Assembly (NCBI RefSeq): GCF_035917275.1
Contig: NZ_CP108509.1
Coordinates: 1,364,001-1,428,000, forward strand
Source of the DNA: Streptomyces sp. NBC_01237
GTDB taxonomy: Bacteria; Actinomycetota; Actinomycetes; Streptomycetales; Streptomycetaceae
Direction: 5' to 3'
Length of the DNA stretch: 64,000 nt
Shown in pieces: positions 59,764 through 64,000 of the stretch. Both the position numbers and the translations under genes were made by a program. The first letter of the stretch is position 1. Each line of letters opens with the position of its first letter. The notes beneath the pieces were generated by a model. It saw nothing but the letters and a program-made list of their open reading frames with translations, did not search any database and had not been told where the DNA came from.

Positions 59764-61203
59764 ATGAGCGGCACTGCGCAGATCGGCGTCACAGGGCTCG
59801 CGGTGATGGGCCGCAACCTCGCCCGGAACTTCGCGCGCAACGGCTTCACCGTTGCCGTGCACAATCGCACCACCGCGAAGACGGACGCCCTGGTCGAGGA
59901 GTTCGGCGACGAGGGCGCCTTCGTCGCCGCGCGTACGCCGAAGGAGTTCGTCGCCGCCCTGGAGCGCCCCCGCCGCCTGGTGATCATGGTGAAGGCGGGG
60001 GACCCCACCGACGCGGTGATCCAGGAGTTCGCCCCTCTGCTGGACGAGGGCGACATCGTCATCGACGGCGGCAACGCCCACTTCGAGGACACCCGACGGC
60101 GCGAGAGGGAGCTGCGCGAGCGCGGGATCCACTTCGTCGGAGCGGGCATCTCCGGCGGTGAGGAAGGCGCGCTGAACGGGCCGAGCATCATGCCCGGCGG
60201 CTCCGCCGAGTCGTACGAGTCGCTGGGGCCGATGCTGGAGAAGATCGCCGCGAAGGCCGAGGACGGCACGCCCTGCACCACCCACATCGGACCGGACGGC
60301 GCCGGGCACTTCGTGAAGATGGTCCACAACGGCATCGAGTACGCGGACATGCAGCTGATCGCGGAGGCGTACGACCTGCTGCGGGCCGTCGCGGGCTACT
60401 CCCCCGCACGGATCGCCGAGACGTTCCGCAGCTGGAACACGGGGCGCCTCGACTCGTATCTGATCGAGATCACGGCGGAGGTCCTCGCCCACACCGACGC
60501 GGCCACCGGCAGGCCCTTCGTCGACATCGTGCAGGACCGGGCCGAGCAGAAGGGAACCGGCCGCTGGACCGTACAGATCGCGCTCGACCTCGGCGTACCA
60601 GTCTCCGGGATCGCCGAGGCGGTCTTCGCCCGCTCCGTCTCCGGCCACGCCGCTCTCCGTGAAGCCTCACGCCACCTCGCCGGACCGACCGCCCGCAAAC
60701 TCGGCGAGGACGAGGCGGCGGCATTCGCCGCCCAGGTCGAGCAGGCGCTGTACGCCTCGAAGATCGTCGCCTACACCCAGGGCTTCCACGAGATCGCGGC
60801 CGGCAGCGAGCAGTACGCGTGGAACATCGACCTCGGCAAGGTCGCCGCGATCTGGCGCGGAGGATGCATCATCCGGGCCGCGTTCCTCGACAGAATCACC
60901 ATCGCCTACGAAACCCGGCCGCAGATGCCGAGCCTCCTCTCCGACAAGAGCTTCGCCCAGGAGATCGCCGCCGCACAGAACGACTGGCGCACCGTGATCG
61001 CCACCGCCGTCACCCAGGGCGTCCCCACCCCCGCCTTCGCCGCCACCCTCGCCTACTACGACTCCCTGCGCGCCGAACGCCTCCCCGCCGCCCTCACCCA
61101 AGGCCAGCGCGACTACTTCGGCGCACACACCTACCACCGCGTCGACCGCGACGGCACCTTCCACACCCTCTGGGGCGGCGACAAAACCGAAGTCGACCGC
61201 TGA
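59764..61203 (+). CDS. gnd: 6-phosphogluconate dehydrogenase, decarboxylating
   Basis: The 479-residue enzyme starts MSGTAQIGVTGLAVMGRNLA with the NADP-binding glycine motif, then IDGGNAHFEDTRRRERELRE, the family signature GISGGEEGALNGPSIMPGGS, and catalytic lysine/asparagine in HFVKMVHNGIEYADMQLIAE. It converts 6-phosphogluconate to ribulose 5-phosphate in the pentose phosphate pathway, producing NADPH. ATG 59764 is chosen because AGGAG lies eight bases before it; the frame to 59725 has no ribosome binding site. A strong terminator follows. Confidence 0.97.
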   Translation: MSGTAQIGVTGLAVMGRNLARNFARNGFTVAVHNRTTAKTDALVEEFGDEGAFVAARTPKEFVAALERPRRLVIMVKAGDPTDAVIQEFAPLLDEGDIVIDGGNAHFEDTRRRERELRERGIHFVGAGISGGEEGALNGPSIMPGGSAESYESLGPMLEKIAAKAEDGTPCTTHIGPDGAGHFVKMVHNGIEYADMQLIAEAYDLLRAVAGYSPARIAETFRSWNTGRLDSYLIEITAEVLAHTDAATGRPFVDIVQDRAEQKGTGRWTVQIALDLGVPVSGIAEAVFARSVSGHAALREASRHLAGPTARKLGEDEAAAFAAQVEQALYASKIVAYTQGFHEIAAGSEQYAWNIDLGKVAAIWRGGCIIRAAFLDRITIAYETRPQMPSLLSDKSFAQEIAAAQNDWRTVIATAVTQGVPTPAFAATLAYYDSLRAERLPAALTQGQRDYFGAHTYHRVDRDGTFHTLWGGDKTEVDR

Positions 61204-61265
61204 CCGACACCCACAACAGCTGGTGACGGGGCGGATACGCCCCAGGTGACGGGTGTGGGTGTCGG
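61204..61265 (+). terminator. Nested hairpin terminator after gnd
   Basis: CCGACACCCACA (61204-61215) pairs with TGTGGGTGTCGG (61254-61265), enclosing a second stem GGGGCG-gata-CGCCCC (61228-61243). The outer stem begins immediately after the gnd stop. Confidence 0.85.
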
Positions 61266-61314
61266 GCGTCGGGTGTCGGGTGTCATCGTCCGGCCCCGGC
61301 ACCCGGAAGACGCG

Positions 61315-62439
61315 TCAGTCACCGCGCCAAACCCTGGCGAGAGCCATCGGCTTGATCTGCTCCATCGAGAGGACAGGGGCCTTGCGTGTGACGGGCGTCC
61401 CGAAGGATGAACTGTTCAGCTCCGAAATCAGTACCCTGCGCCCGTCGTCGTAGAGGACGTCGACATCCCACTGCACGATGTCGGGGTGTCCCTGCAGGGG
61501 CGCCGTTCGGGTAACGATCCTCCCGCCGCCCGGAAGGTTCTTCCCGTTACGAAACAAGGGCACCAGCTCCTGCCGTCCGGGTTTCCACTGCTGGACGCTC
61601 ACGGTCAGCAAGGACTCGCCCCGTCCGTCATCAACCGTGACGTCGGCATAACCAGTGCGGCTTCCCTCCTGGTTCGCAATCCGAAGGTTGCCGGGAATCA
61701 GCTTCTCCAGATTGCGCAGGATCTCCCGCTCGGTCATCCTTCCGGTGCTGGGCGGCTCGGGAGGAGACGGCGCCTGAGGCACGGCTGCCATGACGGGTTC
61801 CCAATCCTTTGATGTGGCAATTCTTGAGAGTTCCTCAACCGTCAAGGGCAGTGCGGAGCGAAGGTTCCTGCCCGCCCCTTCGGCGGATACGTCGCTCTGC
61901 ACGACGGACACCAACACCCCGTCCCGGGACAGCAGACGCGCGGACCACTGCTTCGCCCCCTCGGGCTCGAAAGGATCCACATAGCTTTGGTTGACGACCA
62001 GCGCGTGATGCCCGTCGACGGTCTTCTTCACGCAATGGTCATACGGGCTGTACGAGCGCAGAGGACATTCGGCCGAGACGTGCCGGGCAGAACGAGGAAG
62101 GCGTGAGACCGACACTTCGACGAACGATCTGTCGTGACCGTCATCGAACACCAACCGAGCGGACGGTGCGTGTGTTTCCGAAAGACCCGATCCGGATACA
62201 TCTGAAACGCCCCCCTCCGGAAGCAGGGATCGCAGAGTATCCTTCATCAGATCCGCTGACACCGGCCTGCCCGAGGATCCATTCACCGTCATTGCGGAAA
62301 TCATGGCGGCAGACAGCCCCAGCACCAACGCGACAGAAAGCGTGATCACTCGCCTTCCAGAACCCCACGCGGGCTTCTTCGACGTGTGTTCGGAAAGAAC
62401 ACTTCGATCTTCGCGAGTCAAGAGAACCACCGAACTCAT
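61315..62439 (-). CDS. Membrane-anchored hypothetical protein
   Basis: This protein of about 374 residues has a short cytoplasmic N-terminus, one transmembrane helix (VITLSVALVLGLSAAMISAM, about residues 30-50) and a large extracellular part of two similar-looking halves (RLVFDDGHDRSFVEVSVSRL in one, ADVTVDDGRGESLLTVSVQQ in the other). The GC content is lower than that of the surroundings. ATG 62439 is chosen; GTG 62430 and ATG 62505 are possible. No family is recognised. Similar anchored proteins often accompany sigma factors, but none is adjacent. Confidence 0.7.
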   Translation of the reverse strand: MSSVVLLTREDRSVLSEHTSKKPAWGSGRRVITLSVALVLGLSAAMISAMTVNGSSGRPVSADLMKDTLRSLLPEGGVSDVSGSGLSETHAPSARLVFDDGHDRSFVEVSVSRLPRSARHVSAECPLRSYSPYDHCVKKTVDGHHALVVNQSYVDPFEPEGAKQWSARLLSRDGVLVSVVQSDVSAEGAGRNLRSALPLTVEELSRIATSKDWEPVMAAVPQAPSPPEPPSTGRMTEREILRNLEKLIPGNLRIANQEGSRTGYADVTVDDGRGESLLTVSVQQWKPGRQELVPLFRNGKNLPGGGRIVTRTAPLQGHPDIVQWDVDVLYDDGRRVLISELNSSSFGTPVTRKAPVLSMEQIKPMALARVWRGD

Positions 62440-62516
62440 ATAGATGTCGGATGCAGAAATACCATCCCGCGTTTCCTTCGCGGGAGAGCTGATCGGCGCT
62501 CCCACGAAGCATGGGG

Positions 62517-62567
62517 GGCCACCTGGTTACCGTCTCCCAAGCGGAACTACGAGGCAACCAGGTGGCC
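62517..62567 (-). terminator. 12-bp perfect stem-loop downstream of the first I36-like gene
   Basis: GGCCACCTGGTT (62517-62528) and AACCAGGTGGCC (62556-62567) pair perfectly with a 27-base loop, 75 bases after the I36-like gene stop. A smaller stem TCCCGCG-N7-CGCGGGA (62465-62485) is closer to the start of the next gene. The large stem is probably a terminator; it could also be a leader structure. Confidence 0.6.
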
Positions 62568-62641
62568 TTTCACGGCATCTTCGGAGACGTATCAGCCTGC
62601 GCCTTCTGTTACGTCAGTCTGTTACGTCAGTCGCGTTTCTC

Positions 62642-63016
62642 TCAGCAGCCGTTCACATCGGCCCAGTTCACCCACATGAGAGGGCTGGAGGAGCTGAACG
62701 GGCTCCCGACGTAGGACCAGGCACCGCCCTTCCAGAAGCGGTAGTTGACACCATGGTTGCGGTCATTGAAGCCGCACAGGTCCTTGCCCGTGTGGTTGAT
62801 CACGGAGTTGACCGGCGTTCCGGTACTCAGGATGCTGTTGTACTTCGTCCACTTATCCCATTGCTGTCCACCGTAGTTCTGCTGTGAGTAGAGATATGCG
62901 TAGTCGGCGCGTGCCGCGGATTCTGTGGCGTATGCCGGAACCGCCGTCACACCCGTGACAGCCACACCGGACAACGGGAGAACGGCGAGGGCGACAGCGG
63001 AAATCAGACGCTTCAT
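62642..63016 (-). CDS. Secreted peptidase-inhibitor I36-like protein (copy 1)
   Basis: The 124-residue preprotein has a clear signal peptide (MKRLISAVALAVLPLSGVAV to VPAYA) and a mature domain with YLYSQQNYGGQQWDKWTKYN, SVINHTGKDLCGF and a C-terminal tryptophan-rich strand. The pattern resembles peptidase inhibitor I36/beta-gamma crystallin-like folds seen in Streptomyces (SMI type). It would act outside the cell, inhibiting proteases or binding a ligand. AGAGGAA precedes the ATG. The product shares YSQQNYGG and VNSVI with the next gene upstream. Confidence 0.8.
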   Translation of the reverse strand: MKRLISAVALAVLPLSGVAVTGVTAVPAYATESAARADYAYLYSQQNYGGQQWDKWTKYNSILSTGTPVNSVINHTGKDLCGFNDRNHGVNYRFWKGGAWSYVGSPFSSSSPLMWVNWADVNGC

Positions 63017-63063
63017 GAGGTTCCTCTCTGGGTACGACGGAAGATTTGGTACGGACAATTCAC

Positions 63064-63096
63064 CCCGGCGGACAAGGGCTCGCGATGTCCGCCGGG
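63064..63096 (-). promoter_or_regulatory. 11-bp perfect stem-loop in the leader of I36-like copy 1
   Basis: CCCGGCGGACA (63064-63074) pairs with TGTCCGCCGGG (63086-63096) around an 11-base loop, 48-80 bases before the copy 1 start. It may be a transcript leader structure, an operator or a terminator for copy 2, whose stop is about 220 bases upstream. Confidence 0.5.
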
Positions 63097-63314
63097 AGCG
63101 AAGAGGCCGCACCGATGTCAAACTCCTGGGCGGGGTGCGCGAAGTCGTCGCCGACTCAGGGCTGTCCTGTCAACCCTGGTGGATCAGCGCGCGGCGTCGG
63201 ATGCGGTGCATCGCAAGACGGACGTCCGCATAGGGGATGTACGCGGGCGTTCCGATAACGCCGCGAGGTGCCGTAGCTGACGCCGTACGCCCGCCAGGGA
63301 TTTTGGGAAAGCCC

Positions 63315-63743
63315 TCAGCATTCAAGGAAGAGCGGGGTTCCCGTGGGGTCGACTCCGATCCGGATGCCGCTCCAGGCCGACGCCCTCAGTGGGTTACCGT
63401 CCGTGAAAGGCGCCCCGACGTAGCTGTAGGAACCGTTCCGGAAGGCGTACTTCTGCTTTCCGTCCCTACTGATGCCGCAGAGCTTCCCCCCACCGTTGTA
63501 GATGACGGAGTTGACGGCTGTCGGGTAGGCCTGGATCTCCTTCAGGTTGCAGTCGTGGAAGAACTGGGTTCCGCCGTAGTTCTGCTGCGAGTAGAGCCAG
63601 GCGTGCGAACACGCAGCCGTGCCGGCCGAGGCATTCTCCGACCCGGACGCCGCCGAAGCGGGCCCCGCAGAGAGAAGCGGAGCCGCTACGCCGGCCATCG
63701 CGGTCAGGCACACGGCAGCCACGGCCGAAGCGATCTTTTTCAT
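63315..63743 (-). CDS. Secreted peptidase-inhibitor I36-like protein (copy 2)
   Basis: The 142-residue preprotein has a signal peptide (MKKIASAVAAVCLTAMAGVA to GPASAAS), a mature domain with WLYSQQNYGGTQFFHDCNLK, TAVNSVIYNGGGKLCGI and YSYVGAPFTDGNPL, and cysteines that could form two disulfides. It is a paralogue of copy 1 with about 40 percent identity by eye in the core. AAGGAGAAG precedes ATG 63743. The 3' flank is non-coding for about 300 bases. The copies may target different proteases. Confidence 0.82.
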   Translation of the reverse strand: MKKIASAVAAVCLTAMAGVAAPLLSAGPASAASGSENASAGTAACSHAWLYSQQNYGGTQFFHDCNLKEIQAYPTAVNSVIYNGGGKLCGISRDGKQKYAFRNGSYSYVGAPFTDGNPLRASAWSGIRIGVDPTGTPLFLEC

Positions 63744-63901
63744 AGACTCTTCTCCTTCAAAGACGGATGACGATGCAGAACGGATGCGCGGTGCCACCGG
63801 GGCGAACCGGACGAGGAAGAGGGAAGTGCCCTCCGAGTGGGGCGCGGCAGTCGAACAGGCCGCGAGCCGGCAAGCCCCATGCCGTCACTGACGAACCTTC
63901 A

Positions 63902-63920
63902 GTGTGACACGTTGTCACAC
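63902..63920. promoter_or_regulatory. Perfect palindrome GTGTGACA-CGT-TGTCACAC upstream of I36-like copy 2
   Basis: The 19-base dyad has eight-base arms and lies about 160-180 bases before the copy 2 start. On the minus strand, a TTGACA box (about 63957-63952) and an AT-rich TATGTAGAGT before the dyad suggest a promoter, so the dyad would sit at or just after the transcription start. GntR- or TetR-type repressors use such sites. Confidence 0.6.
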
Positions 63921-64000
63921 TCTACATACGGAGGCAGGGCGGCGCTAGTGTCAACAGTGGTTTTGGCGCGTACTCCGCGGAACCGACGCGCGAGGTGTCC

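Overview
The window is high-GC actinobacterial DNA with strong third-position GC bias, many GTG and TTG starts, ATGA/GTGA start-stop overlaps, twin-arginine signals, a resuscitation-promoting factor, many partner-switching regulators and a rare in-frame TTA codon. These features point to a Streptomyces chromosome. The gene order (second sdhCAB set, PAS-GGDEF-EAL protein, ECF sigma, Fpg/Nei glycosylase, WS/DGAT, Rpf-M23 protein, 6PGDH) recalls the S. coelicolor SCO0922-SCO0975 region. That comparison is from memory and was not computed.

Layout. 1-6.8 kb: a one-membrane-subunit succinate dehydrogenase operon (sdhC-A-B, leftward) divergent from a LysR regulator, then a PAS-GGDEF-EAL cyclic-di-GMP enzyme coupled to a SAM-dependent methyltransferase. 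7-12.2 kb: a cell-surface island with a proline-rich protein, a DUF4239 membrane protein, two convergent paralogous surface proteins with sortase-type C-termini, a class F sortase and a Tat-type polysaccharide deacetylase. 12.4-20.7 kb: a universal stress protein, a CapA-like lipoprotein, an ECF sigma gene whose 3' end overlaps a convergent zinc-finger anti-sigma gene, an SSS symporter/DUF485/LytS/LytTR cluster and an Fpg/Nei glycosylase. 20.8-30.2 kb: an L-fucose oxidation operon, a WS/DGAT acyltransferase, a multidomain SpoIIE-type phosphatase, a lipoprotein, and a DUF1990-lipase maturation factor pair behind two palindromic operators.

30.2-41.2 kb: a Tat-type GH29 fucosidase, then a leftward urea-nitrogen block: urea channel, ureA, a CbiX-like chelatase with a His-rich tail, ureB with a long basic tail, ureC, ureF, ureG, ureD and an ammonium transporter. 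No ureE is visible, and the His-rich chelatase is the best candidate for a nickel-delivery substitute. 41.4-49.8 kb: paired Fluc/CrcB fluoride channels, an unrecognised 57-residue protein gene with a very good ribosome binding site, a zinc-ribbon SDR-like protein lacking the catalytic tyrosine, a SigB/F-type sigma factor, a receiver-PP2C phosphatase, an RsbW-like ATPase, a FhuF-like protein and a DMT transporter carrying a TTA codon. 49.8-61.2 kb: RpfD-like wall hydrolase, streptogrisin-type protease with a CebR-like operator, carboxylesterase, HD protein with a GlxA-type regulator, orphan MurE ligase, DUF5709 protein and 6-phosphogluconate dehydrogenase. 61.3-64 kb: lower-GC accessory DNA with a membrane-anchored protein and two tandem secreted peptidase-inhibitor-I36-like proteins among conspicuous stem-loops and palindromes.

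Together the genes link carbon use (fucosidase, fucose dehydrogenase, lactonase, sdh, gnd), nitrogen supply (urea uptake, hydrolysis, ammonium transport), wall remodelling and surface display (sortase, deacetylase, RpfD, MurE), and stress or developmental signalling. No tRNA, rRNA, CRISPR array, insertion sequence or integrase was recognised.
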